NCBI RefSeq assembly: GCF_030403745.1
Contig: NZ_JAQMWP010000002.1
Location: 434,001 to 498,000 of the forward strand
DNA length: 64,000 nucleotides
Source: Streptomyces sp. S.PB5
GTDB lineage: Bacteria > Actinomycetota > Actinomycetes > Streptomycetales > Streptomycetaceae
Reading direction: 5' to 3'
Part shown: in pieces, positions 9,361 through 20,200 of the stretch
Numbering within the stretch: the first letter of the stretch is position 1
Layout of the letters: each line of letters opens with the position of its first letter
Notes under the pieces: model-generated
What the model was told of the DNA's origin: nothing
Seen by the model: only the letters and a program-made list of their open reading frames with translations
Databases searched by the model: none
Program-made: the position numbers and the translations under genes

Positions 9361-10125
9361 GTGTCCGTCGAGTCCGTCAGCGCCCAGGGCTTCGCGCAGC
9401 AGAGCCTGTCCGTCCTTCAGCAGATCACCGAGTCCGCCCGCGCCGACGTGGCCCGCGCCGCGCAACTGATCGCCGACTGCGTACGCGCCGACGGTGTCAT
9501 CCAGGCTTTCGGTACCGGCCACTCACAGGCCATGGTCCTCGAAGTCGCGGGCCGCGCGGGCGGGTTGGTCCCCACGAACCGCCTCGGCATCACCGACCTC
9601 GTCCTGTACGGCGGCGACGACCCGTCCGTCCTCGACGACCCGCTCCTGGAACGGCAACCGGGCGTGGCCGCGCGCCTGTACGACCTCGCGGCCCCGCACC
9701 CCCAGGACCTCTTCGTCGTCATCTCCAACTCCGGCGTGAACAACGTGATCGTGGAGATGGCGTTGCGAGTCAAGGAAGAGGGTCACAAGCTCCTCGCCAT
9801 CACCTCCCTCACCCACACCAACGCCGTCCCGGCCGGCCACCCCAGCGGCAAGAAGCTCGCCGACCTGGCCGACGTCGTCCTCGACAACGCGGCCCCGGTC
9901 GGGGACGCGCTGCTGGAGCTGCCGGGCGGGGGCGCGGTCTGTGCGCTGTCCACGCTCACCGGGGTGATGCTGGTGCAGATGGCGGTGGCGGAGGCGTCGC
10001 GGGTGCTCCTCGCCGCCGGGGAACGACCGCCGGTGTACGTCTCGGCCAACGTTCCCGGCGGGTTCGAGGGCAACCTGGAACTGGAGAAGCGGTACGCCGG
10101 GCGGATCCGGCGTACGGCGAGCTGA
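9361..10125 (+). CDS. SIS-domain protein (sugar isomerase-like, UPF0309 type)
   Basis: A 254-residue SIS-fold protein. GTG 9361 was chosen because the conserved N-terminus (VSVESVSAQGFAQQSL) begins there and GGGGAG lies upstream. It has the phosphosugar-binding loops GTGHSQAMVLEVAGRAGG (about residues 45-62) and VISNSGVNNVIVEMAL (about 120). Members of this group handle phosphorylated amino sugars, but the exact reaction is not settled from sequence. The last 11 codons (RYAGRIRRTAS) come from the inserted island: the same tail, with synonymous changes, is found again at 22380-22413. The gene therefore hosts the island's insertion site and has been kept intact. Confidence 0.88.
   Translation: MSVESVSAQGFAQQSLSVLQQITESARADVARAAQLIADCVRADGVIQAFGTGHSQAMVLEVAGRAGGLVPTNRLGITDLVLYGGDDPSVLDDPLLERQPGVAARLYDLAAPHPQDLFVVISNSGVNNVIVEMALRVKEEGHKLLAITSLTHTNAVPAGHPSGKKLADLADVVLDNAAPVGDALLELPGGGAVCALSTLTGVMLVQMAVAEASRVLLAAGERPPVYVSANVPGGFEGNLELEKRYAGRIRRTAS
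10088..10115. repeat. Left 28-bp direct repeat (attL-like), in the 3' end of the SIS gene
   Basis: A perfect 28-bp match to 22376-22403. It begins AGCGGTACGCCGGGCGG and ends CCGGCGTAC, and contains a 9-bp inverted repeat (GTACGCCGG, 6-base spacer, CCGGCGTAC). It lies within the last codons of the SIS gene, which is typical of integration sites for mobile elements. Confidence 0.75.
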
Positions 10126-10438
10126 CCACTACCGGGGGCAGAGGTGGTGTGTGGTCGGTGGGTGGGGCGCAGGGGGTCCGTTGCGCATCGACGGTGTTCT
10201 TGACTGGGGTTCGCCACCGTCGGCGTGTCGGAATGAAGTCGGCCGAAAGGGAGCACTGAGAAGCTGACTAATTCGTTCCCAACACGGGCAAATCGCCTGG
10301 TGCGGAGTGAGGTTGTTCTGGCTCATTCAAAGTGGTTGGGGCGCCTGATGTCCTGTTGCCTTTGGTTGACGGAGGGTGAGGCTGTGGTTTGAATATGGGC
10401 ACAATTTGAAGATCGTGTGACACGGGGGGCGTGTTTCG
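10126..10438. other. Gene-free left end of the Rhs island
   Basis: About 313 bases with no convincing coding frame and lower GC than its surroundings, especially after 10230. It must contain the promoter of the LamG/Rhs genes. No integrase remnant, tRNA piece or strong terminator was recognised. Confidence 0.5.
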
Positions 10439-13400
10439 GTGCGATTTGGCTCGTCTGGTAGACGCATGTCAACATGGCATGGGCATGATCAGAATGTCGG
10501 TACAAGGGTCGCAGCGGTCGTGGTCGCCGCCCTGCTGGCAGTTCTAGCGCCACCCGTTCAGCAGACTTCCGCGTCTGCCGCGGAGCCGGATCCCTCTTCT
10601 CTGACCGAAGGGCAGCGTGCTTTGGAGCAGGCTGCCGAGTCCGGTGAGCGTGTGGAAATGGTCGGGGAGCGTACGGACCGGTCGACGGTCTTCGCGAACC
10701 CTGACGGGTTCACGTTCACGCTGGAACAGTCGGTGGTTCCCGTGCGGGTGCCGAAGCCGGACGGCGGGTGGCAGGCGCCGGATGCGACTTTGGTGAAGCG
10801 CTCGGACGGTTCGGTGGAGCCAAGGGCTGCAGCGGTCGAGATGACGTTCTCGGCGGGTGGTGAGCAGGCGCCGTTGGTGTCGATCGAGGATGCGGGCAAG
10901 TCCCTGGAGCTGCGGTGGCCGGGGAAGCTGCCGGAACCGGAACTGGACGGTACGCGGGCGGTGTACGCGGAGGTCCTGCAGGGTGTGGATCTCCAGGTGG
11001 CAGTGACGCCGGAGAGCTTCCAGCCGGTGTTCGTGGTGAAAACGCCGGAAGCTGCGGCGAGCGACGAGCTGAAGAAGTTGACCTTCGGGCTGAAGGCCCA
11101 GGGGGTGGACGTAGTTGAGGGGGCGGCCGGGAATCTGACGGCTGTTGACGGAAGTGGCCAGACTGTCTTCCGGGCACCGCCGGCGCGGATGTGGGACTCG
11201 GCGGGCGATGTATCCGCAGTGACTGGCGAAGCCTCCGGTACGCAGACACAGCTGATGAAGACCCAGGTCCTCGCGGAAGACGAGCCGAGCGGTGCCTCCG
11301 CCGACCCCGCCGAAGCGGCTCCCTCAGGTTCGGGTGTTGAGCCGGGCCAGGGCGACACGGTCGCCCGGATGGACGTGCAGGTAACGGAGGACTCGCTGTC
11401 CGTCGTGCCCGACACGGCGATGCTCACCAAGACCGACGCGGACGCGTTCCCGCTGTTCATCGATCCGACAGTGACGTGGGGGGAGTCGGAGCGCACATTG
11501 CTGCGCAGTGACGGCTACGAGTCGTACGGCTGGGGAAACGGCGACGACGACCAGGGCAAGGGCGCGGGAAAGTGTGGCACCTGGAACGGCTACTACTGCG
11601 GTCCGGGATACGTGCAGAAGCTGTACTTCGAGTTCTCGCCTGCAAGCCTGAAAGGCAAGAAGGTCCTGGACGCGACGTTCCGGGTGACGGAGCCGTGGGC
11701 GTTCCAGTGTGACCCGCGCTGGGTGGACCTTGTCCGGACGAACAACATCTCCTCCGCCACGACATGGTCGTCGCGCCCGAAGGAACTGGACCTCATGGTG
11801 GACCGGCACGTCTCGGCGGGCCGCGGTTCGCTGTGTGACCCGGACTCCCCGGATGCGCCGATCGAGTTCAACGACAACCCGGAGGAGACCAACGAGAATC
11901 TGACCTCGACCGTGGCGAACTTTGCGGCGGGCAGTTTCTCCCGGCTGACTCTGGAGATCAAGGCACATGACGAGAGTGACGCCTCGGCCTGGAAGCGGTT
12001 CAAGAACGACGCCGTCCTCGCTGTGAAGTTCGTGGGTGTGCCCGACAAGCCGAGCGCGATCGGTCTGGTCACCGGTTCCGGCACGGTCTGCGAGACCGAC
12101 GAGAGCGACCCGGCGGTCGTCTCTGACCCCACCCCGACCCTGACCGCGACCGCGCAGACGAAGGCCGGCGGTGAGAAGGAAGCCCAACTGCGCATCGCTT
12201 ACGACCTGAATCACAAGAGCGGCAGCAATTGGGTGGACACCCCGGCGGGCAACGGCGACGAGCGCCCCTCCACCGGCTACGTCGGCGACAACACCAAAGT
12301 GAACCTCACATGGTCCACCCTCACGGACGGCACGCTCTACCGCTACCGCGCCTGGGTGCGGTCGTACTACAACGACGGCAAGAGCCAACTTCCCGGACCG
12401 TCGAACGCCTCCACCACCGGCTGGTGCTATTTCAAGGTGGACTCCACCGCGCCCAAGGCACCGGCCATCACCATCGACACCCCCTATAAGGCATGCACGA
12501 CCAACGACTGCACAGCGCATGGTGGGCCGGGGGTGAAGGCCACGTTTACTTTCGGTCCTGCCACTGGTGACACCAACGTCGCCTACCAGTACAAGCTGTC
12601 GTCGACAGCGGCATGGTCGCCTGACCAGAAGGGTTCCTCGGTCTCTGTTCTCATCACGCCCACGAAGGCGACCCTTTACACCCTGTACGTGCGGGCCAAG
12701 GACGGCATCGGCCGGTACGGCGAGCAGAACGTCGTCAGATTTCTGGTCGCAGATGGTCAGAAGCCAGTAGGCCAATGGCAATTCGACGAAGCCGACGGTG
12801 CGGCAGTGGACGCCGCCACCTGGGACGGCTCGGACAATGCGACGCTAGTTGGGGGAGCCACGCGAGACACCCGCGGCCGTCGAGGCCTTATCACGAGGGA
12901 TGCGGCGGGCATGCCGCTGTCGACGCAGGTTACGGACAAGGGACTGGCGCTCGATGGCAGCACGGGCTACGCGGCCACGGCTGGCACAGTTCTGGACACC
13001 TCGCAGTCGTACACGGTCAGCGCCTGGGTGAGGGTGGACCCGACGACCACGAACACTGTCACTGCGCTGAGCCAGTCCCCGGCGACTACGAGCCCGTTCA
13101 CCAAGAAATACAGCCCGTTCATCATCTCCTACGGCACCAAGTGGAGCATGCGCGTGCTGGACAAAAGCGGTGCCTCCCACGAGGCGGCGGCACCGGCGAC
13201 GACGCCCAAGGGAGTCTGGACGCACGTCGCCGGCGTTCATGACGCCACGGCTCAGAAGATCCGTCTGTATGTGAACGGCAAGCTCCAGGCGTCGGCCGAC
13301 TCCGGTCCGGCTTGGCACGCCGACGGCGCGTTCCAAATCGGACGCTTGCTGTACGGCGACAACTACGTGGACTACTTCAAGGGCAGCATCGACGAACCCA

Positions 13401-14170
13401 AGGTGTGGCAGCGCCTGTTGTCCGATGAGGAGATCACTGACGAGGCGCGGCAGCTGACGTCGCAGACGTACGCGGATGTGGAGCTGGTCGCGAACTGGTC
13501 GGCTGACCAGGGGTCCGGCACCACCATCGCGGATACCACTTCCGGATACGACCGCTCACTGACATTGGCCGACGGCGCGTCGCTCGACGGTGAGGCGATC
13601 GTGCTGGACGGCGTGGACGCCGCGGCGACGGCGGCTGGGCCGGTCGTGGATGACACTGGGTCGTTCACGGTGACCGCCCTGGCGGGTCTGGACAGCGACA
13701 CGCTCAAGAACAAGAGCATCGGGTACATCGGCCAGGTGCTTGGCCAGCGAACGTCGGACGGCTCTGCGTGGGGCTTCTGGTACGAGCTGACGGACAAGAA
13801 GACCGTGTTGGACGAGGAGACGATGGAGGAGAAGACCGTCCCGGAGGGCTTCTGGCGCTTCGGTCGCCTCAACTCTGACGGCACGTTCAGCGCGGTGACC
13901 TCGGAGGAGGCTGCGGTAGTGGACGGCATGGTCCGCATGACCGGTGTCTTCAACGCCCAGGACGGCACGATCAGCCTGTATGTCGGCGCCGTGCAGAACG
14001 GCGACGACAAGGCGTTCACCGCGAAGATCGGCACAGGCGACTTCGCCATCGGCAAGGGCTTCAACAGCAGCGCTTGGAAGTACTACCTGTCGGGCCGGGT
14101 CACTGAGGTCCGCCTGTGGGCGGGCGCGATGGCCAGCTCGGATCAGGTCGAGGAGACCGTGGGCGACTGA
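10439..14170 (+). CDS. Secreted LamG-domain protein preceding the Rhs gene
   Basis: About 1243 residues. GTG 10439 (G-rich stretch upstream) or ATG 10466 could be the start; both give a signal peptide (TRVAAVVVAALLAVLAPPVQ, then SASAAEPD). The N-terminal third is a beta-rich region common to actinobacterial cell-surface proteins. A DNRLRE-like part follows (about 330-510), then Fn3-like sequence. Two concanavalin/LamG jelly-roll domains follow, starting at about residue 780 (GQWQFDEADGAAVDAATWDG) and about 1020 (VELVANWSADQGSG). It is likely an extracellular carbohydrate- or surface-binding protein. It lies 74 bases before the Rhs gene in the same orientation, an arrangement I know from other Streptomyces, so the two probably work together, perhaps in surface display or delivery. 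Confidence 0.85.
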   Translation: MRFGSSGRRMSTWHGHDQNVGTRVAAVVVAALLAVLAPPVQQTSASAAEPDPSSLTEGQRALEQAAESGERVEMVGERTDRSTVFANPDGFTFTLEQSVVPVRVPKPDGGWQAPDATLVKRSDGSVEPRAAAVEMTFSAGGEQAPLVSIEDAGKSLELRWPGKLPEPELDGTRAVYAEVLQGVDLQVAVTPESFQPVFVVKTPEAAASDELKKLTFGLKAQGVDVVEGAAGNLTAVDGSGQTVFRAPPARMWDSAGDVSAVTGEASGTQTQLMKTQVLAEDEPSGASADPAEAAPSGSGVEPGQGDTVARMDVQVTEDSLSVVPDTAMLTKTDADAFPLFIDPTVTWGESERTLLRSDGYESYGWGNGDDDQGKGAGKCGTWNGYYCGPGYVQKLYFEFSPASLKGKKVLDATFRVTEPWAFQCDPRWVDLVRTNNISSATTWSSRPKELDLMVDRHVSAGRGSLCDPDSPDAPIEFNDNPEETNENLTSTVANFAAGSFSRLTLEIKAHDESDASAWKRFKNDAVLAVKFVGVPDKPSAIGLVTGSGTVCETDESDPAVVSDPTPTLTATAQTKAGGEKEAQLRIAYDLNHKSGSNWVDTPAGNGDERPSTGYVGDNTKVNLTWSTLTDGTLYRYRAWVRSYYNDGKSQLPGPSNASTTGWCYFKVDSTAPKAPAITIDTPYKACTTNDCTAHGGPGVKATFTFGPATGDTNVAYQYKLSSTAAWSPDQKGSSVSVLITPTKATLYTLYVRAKDGIGRYGEQNVVRFLVADGQKPVGQWQFDEADGAAVDAATWDGSDNATLVGGATRDTRGRRGLITRDAAGMPLSTQVTDKGLALDGSTGYAATAGTVLDTSQSYTVSAWVRVDPTTTNTVTALSQSPATTSPFTKKYSPFIISYGTKWSMRVLDKSGASHEAAAPATTPKGVWTHVAGVHDATAQKIRLYVNGKLQASADSGPAWHADGAFQIGRLLYGDNYVDYFKGSIDEPKVWQRLLSDEEITDEARQLTSQTYADVELVANWSADQGSGTTIADTTSGYDRSLTLADGASLDGEAIVLDGVDAAATAAGPVVDDTGSFTVTALAGLDSDTLKNKSIGYIGQVLGQRTSDGSAWGFWYELTDKKTVLDEETMEEKTVPEGFWRFGRLNSDGTFSAVTSEEAAVVDGMVRMTGVFNAQDGTISLYVGAVQNGDDKAFTAKIGTGDFAIGKGFNSSAWKYYLSGRVTEVRLWAGAMASSDQVEETVGD

Positions 14171-14244
14171 GCAGCGACGGGGCAGCCTGCTGAGCGCGCT
14201 GCCCCGGTTCCGCATTCCTTTCTGTTCTTCTCTGGCTTTCTTCA

Positions 14245-17200
14245 TTGACGAAAACGGGGCGCGACGTGAGACATGGCAGGGGCACATCAAAGGGGCGAAG
14301 AGGTGGAGCCGGTCGGCTGCTGGTGCAGGCGCTGACTCTGGCACTGGTCGCGCCGATGGGCGTGGCCCAGGTGGCGCAAGCCGCTGACTCCGGAGGTCTC
14401 GGCCGCCCAGACGTGCCCAAGTCCCGTGTTAGCAAGGTCGAGGAGTTTGACGGTCCTGGTGCGAAGAAGGCACGGGAGCAAGTCGCGCGGGAGAAGAAAG
14501 CGAACAGGGCGCAGGCCGACCGGGCCCGAGCCGAGCAGCAGGCGGCCTGGCCCGGCAAGGGCGAGGCGACGCTGTCGCTCACCGGAGGCAAGCAGGGGAC
14601 GGCGGATCCGGGTGGGGTTCCGGTAACGCTGGTTGCTCCGTCTGGCGGCGAGGCTGCGGCGGGCCGTGCTCACGTGACCGTGCTGGACCGGAAAGCAGCC
14701 AGTGCGGCGGGCATCACGGGCGTGTTGCTGACTGCCGAGGCGGATACGGCAGGTGCCGCCGAAGTCAGCGTCGACTACAGCAGTTTCGCCTCCGCTGTCG
14801 GCGGTGGGTGGGCGCATCGACTGCGCCTCGTACAGCTCCCCGCATGCGTGCTCACCAATCCCGAGAAGACGGAGTGCCGGACCCAGCGCCCGCTCGACTC
14901 GGACAACGACCTCGGCCGCCAATCGGTCTCAGCGCAGGTCCACATCGCACAGTCCACAGACGGCGCCTCACCCCAGCTGCTTAAGGCGGCAGGCAACGTG
15001 ACCGCCGCTGCCACAGTCCTGGCCGTCACCGCCACGACGGCCGGTTCGGGCGAGTCGCCCAGCGGCTCCGGAAACTACTCTGCTACCCCGCTGTCGGAGT
15101 CTTCATCCTGGGAAGCAGGCGGCAGCTCCGGCTCCTTCACTTGGTCCTACCCCTTCACCCTGCCGCCGGCCGCGGCTGGCACTCAGCCGCCGCTGGCATT
15201 GTCGTACGACTCCGGCAGTGTCGACGGCCGTACCGCCAGGTCCAACAACCAGGGCACGTCCGTCGGTGAAGGCTTCACGCTGACCGACTCCTATATCGAG
15301 CGCACGTATGGATCGTGCGATGACGACGGCCACGATGACATCTTTGACTTCTGCTGGAAGTACGACAACGCGAGTCTGGTCCTCAACGGCAAGTCCTCGC
15401 GGCTGGTCAAGGACAAAGACAGCGGTCTGTGGCGGCTCGAAAACGACGATGCGTCGAAGGTGACGCGCAGCACCGGCGCCGACAACGGCGACGACGACGG
15501 CGAGTACTGGACGGTCGTCACCGGTGATGGCACGAAGTACCTCTTCGGTCTGAACAAGCTGGACGGCGCGGACAGTCAGCGCACCAACTCGGTTGCGACG
15601 GTCCCGGTCTTCGGTGACGACTCAGGTGAGCCAGGCTACTCCTCCGGTGCCACCTTCGGCGACCGTGCGCTCACGCAGGCGTGGCGGTGGAATCTCGACT
15701 ACGTCGAGGACACCCGCGGCAATGCGGCCACGTACTGGTACACGAAGGAGTCGAACTACTACAAGAAGAACAAGGCTTCGACCGCCAACGCCGCTTACAC
15801 CCGCGGCGGTTACCTGGATCGGATCGAATACGGTCTACGCAAGAACGCCCTTTTCACGGACAAGGCCGACGCGAAGGTCACCTTCGGCTACGCAGAGCGC
15901 TGCACGGCCTCGGACTGCTCTAGCCTGACCGATGCCACGTCGGACAACTGGCCGGACGTCCCGTTCGACGCGATCTGCTCGAAGGATGACGACGAGTGCG
16001 CCGCAACCGGCCCGACGTTCTTTTCCCGAAAGCGTCTGACGGGCATTGACACGTTCTCCTACAACGCCACGAGCAGCGGGTACGACGTCGTGGACTCGTG
16101 GGATTTCACCGGACAGTACCTGGACGGCGGGGACATCGGGGACAGCTCCGACCAGGTACTGACTCTGAAGTCGATCAAGCGGACGGCCAAGGCGGGTACC
16201 ACCAGCATTGCCATGGACCCGGTCACGTTCATGTACCAGATGCGCCCCAACCGCGTCGACGCCACGGACAACATCCTGCCCCTGACCCGTCCCCGGATCT
16301 CGACGATCACATCGGAGACCGGCGCGATCACCACGGTGACGCTGTCGGGTGAGGAGTGCGTGCGCAGCCAGGTGATCGACGCAGCGCCCGACACCAACAC
16401 CCGTTCCTGTTATCCGCAGTTCTGGAACATAAATGGTGCGACGGAAGCCTCGATCGACTGGTTCCAGAAGTACCGGGTGCTGGCGGTCACCGTCTTCGAC
16501 CCCGCGGCCGACAACGAGGCCGTTGAGCACTCCTACGACTACAGCGACGCGGCCTGGCACTACAGCGACGAGCCGTTCACGCCGAAGGACGAGCGGACCT
16601 GGTCCGAGTGGCGCGGCTACGCCCAGGTGACTGCCTGGACAGGCGCGACGGGCGTCACGCGCTCGAAGAGCGTCTCCCTCTTCCTCCAAGGCATGAATGG
16701 TGACCTGAAGAAAGACGGCACCACCAAGTCCGTCTCGGTCGCCCCACTGCCGTCGCCTGCTCTCGGGGCTGCGTCGGTCACCGACAAGGACGAGTACGCA
16801 GGGCAGCTGCGCGAGCAGGTCACCTACGACGGCTCCACCGCCATCTCGGCGACGGTGAACGATCCCTGGTCAAAGGAAACGGCCCGGCAGACCCCGCCCG
16901 GCGCCGGTGACCACGTCGCCCGCTTCGTGCGCACCGAGAAGGTGCACAGCTACACCTACCTCACGGCGTCCCAGAGCTGGCGAGAACGCCAGACGAGCAC
17001 GACCTTCGACAGCTACGGCATGCCTGTCACGGTCGACGACTTCGGCCAGGTCGGCAAGGGGGCGGACGAGACCTGCACCCGTACTTGGTACGCCCGCAAC
17101 GCCGACCTCAGCATCACCAGCCTCGTCTCCCGCACCCGTACGGTCTCCCGAACCTGCGCGACTGCGGACGCCTCGCTCACATTGCCGGCGTCCATGAACC

Positions 17201-20200
17201 CGACGAACCCCGTTCGCGGTGACGTGCTCGCGGACGTGGCCACCGTCTATGACAAAACGAGCGCCACGACTTGGACGGCCTCCCAGACTCCCACTCAGGG
17301 CCTTGCCACGTGGACCGGCCGAGCCACCGGCTACGCCGCCACCGCCAACAGCGACGGCGATCGGCTGCCCTCGGGCTGGCAGCGGACTTCCGCGACTACG
17401 TACGACACCCTGGGCCGTCCCCTCAGCGTCAGCGACGCGACGACGAACCCACCTAAGTCTCTCGCCTACACCCCCGCCGACGCGGGTCCGCTGACCAAGA
17501 CGATCACCACGGACCCCAAGACGTACAAGACGACCAGTTTCCTAGACGCGCGACGCGGTCAGCCACTGCGCATCTACGATGCCAACCTCAAGAAGACCGA
17601 GCTGGCCTACGACGCCCTCGGCCGTCTCACCAGTGTGTGGCTGCCGAACCGCGACAGCGCCAACCAGTCGCCCAACCAGAAGTTCGCCTACCACCTGGAC
17701 AACTCCAAGGCCTCCTGGGTCTCCACCTCGTCCTTGAAGAAGGACGGCGAGACCTACACCACCAGCTACGCCCTGTTCGATTCGTCCCTGCGCGCCCTGC
17801 AGACCCAGGTTCCCACCCCGGACGGCGGCCGCCTCCTCACCGACACCCGGTACGACACACGCGGCCTGGCCTACGAAACGTACGCCGACATCTTCGATAC
17901 CAGCAGCACCCCCAACTCGACGTACACACGCGCCGAGTACGGCGAAGCACCCACCCAGACCGAGACGCTGTTCGACGGGGCGGGGCGCCCCACGACCTCC
18001 AGTCTGCTCGTCCTGGGCGTCAAAAAGTGGTCCACCACGACCAGCTACACCGGCGACTCGATCGCCACGACGGCCGTCACGGGAGGCTCGGCCCAGCGCT
18101 CCATCACCGACGTCCGCGGCAAGACCGTGGAGACTCGCGAGTATTCGAGCACAAGCCCGGCCGACACCGCCTACAGGGCTGGTACCGGTGCGGCGTACAC
18201 CTCCACGAAGATCACGTACGGACTGGATGGCCAGGAGAAGACGATCACCGGCCCGGACAACGCGGCCTGGACGTACGTGTATGACCTGTTCGGCCGTAGG
18301 GCCAGCTCGACCGACCCCGACAGGGGAACAACGCTCACCGAGTTCGACACTCTCGACCGCGCGGTCAAGTCCACGGACTCCCGGGGCCAGTCCGTCCTCA
18401 CCGAGTACGACGTGCTCGGCCGTGTCACGGGAACCTGGCAGAACTCCAAGACGGATGCGAACCAGCTCACCAGCTACGTCTACGACACTCTCCTCAAGGG
18501 TGTGCCAACCTCCTTCACACGCTACGTGGGCGGCAAGGCGGGTGCCGCGTACACGCAGGCTGTTACTGACTACGACAGCCTTGAGCGGCCCGAGGCCACA
18601 GAACTGCAACTGCCGGCCAGCGACCCGTTCGTCAAGGCCAACCCAGCGCTGGCGACGCTGAAGTACGAGACGTACTACAACCTCGACAGCACCGTGAAAC
18701 AGACCAAGGAGCCGGCGGCCGGGGGTCTTTCGGCCGAGAGCATCGACTACGGTTATGACACCCTCGGCAACCTGACCTCCGTCGGCGGTTCGACGGGCTA
18801 CCTGCTGGACGTGGACTACTCGGCCCTCACCCAGCCGTATCAGCTGACGCTGGGCGCGGGCGGCACCGGCAACAAGAACCTTTTTGTCGCCAATGACTTC
18901 GAAGCCGGCACCGGCCGTCTGACCCGCAGCTTTGTCACTGACCAGACGCACGGCTACATGCTCCAGGACCTCAACTACACCTACGACCAAGTCGGCAACG
19001 TCACCTCCATCAGCGACCCGGCCCTCCTGGGTGGCGCCAGTTCCGCCGAGACCCAGTGCTTCGCCTACGACGGTCACCGCCGCCTGACTGAAGCCTGGAC
19101 CCCCTCCTCGCAGAAGTGCTCCGACGCCAAGAGCGCATCTGGCCTTTCGGGCCCGGCCCCGTACTGGACCACATACTCCTACAACAACGCGGGCCAGCGG
19201 ACCAGCGAGACAATCCACAAGTCCGCCGGCGACACCAAGACGACGTACTGCTACTCCAGCACCACCCAGAAGCACACCCTGACCGGCACCACCACCAAGG
19301 GCGACTGCGCCAGCCCTGAGCGCACTTACGAGTACGACGCGGCCGGCAACTCCTGGCACCGCCCCGGCAAGTCCGCAACCCAGACCCTGGACTGGTCGTC
19401 CGAGGGCAAACTCAGCAAGCTCACAGAGAATGGCGTGGCGACCGACTATCTGTACGCCGCCGACGGCAGCCTGCTGATCCGCAACACCCAGAACGGCGAA
19501 CGCGTCCTGTACGCCGGCGCCACAGAAGTCCACCTCCGCGCCAACGGCACGATGTGGGCCCAACGCTCCTATGGAGCCAGCGGCACCACCACCGCCATGC
19601 GGTCCAACCAGTCGGGCACCGAGAAGATCACCTACCTCGTCGGCGACCAGCACAACACCGCGTCGCTGGCGGTCAACCGGGACACCGGCCAGACCTTCAC
19701 CAAGCGCTACACCACACCCTTCGGAGCCGACCGCGGTACGCCTCTGTACGGGCCCTGGCCAAACGACAAGGGCTTCCTGGGCCAGACGAGAGATGCCACG
19801 ACGGGACTCACTCATATCGGCGCCCGCGAATACGACCCGTCCGTCGGCCAGTTCATCAGTGTCGACCCGCTGCTGGACCCGAGCGACGCCCAGAGCCTGA
19901 ACGGCTACAGCTACGCGGGCAACAACCCGGTGACCTTCAGCGACCCCACCGGTCTGTTCTGCGACGGCTGCAGCGTCGGCAACGACCACAGCGCCTGGAC
20001 CCCAGGGCACGGTCCTGGCTGCACGACCGAGGGCTGCTACGACGAGGACGGCGACTACCTCTACGACACCAACGGAGGCGGGGGCGGCGGCACGGCCAGC
20101 GGTAACGGCTCCAGCACGACCGCTCAGACGCCCAGGCCCGTGGTCGACGGCATCATCGTTCCAAGCAAGGACGAGCTGTACGCGATGGGCTACGGAGGGG

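Noticed and set aside
10089..10115. The inverted repeat in the 28-bp sequence as a transcription terminator of the SIS gene
   Set aside because: It lies inside the coding sequence before the stop codon, and direct-repeat context explains it better.
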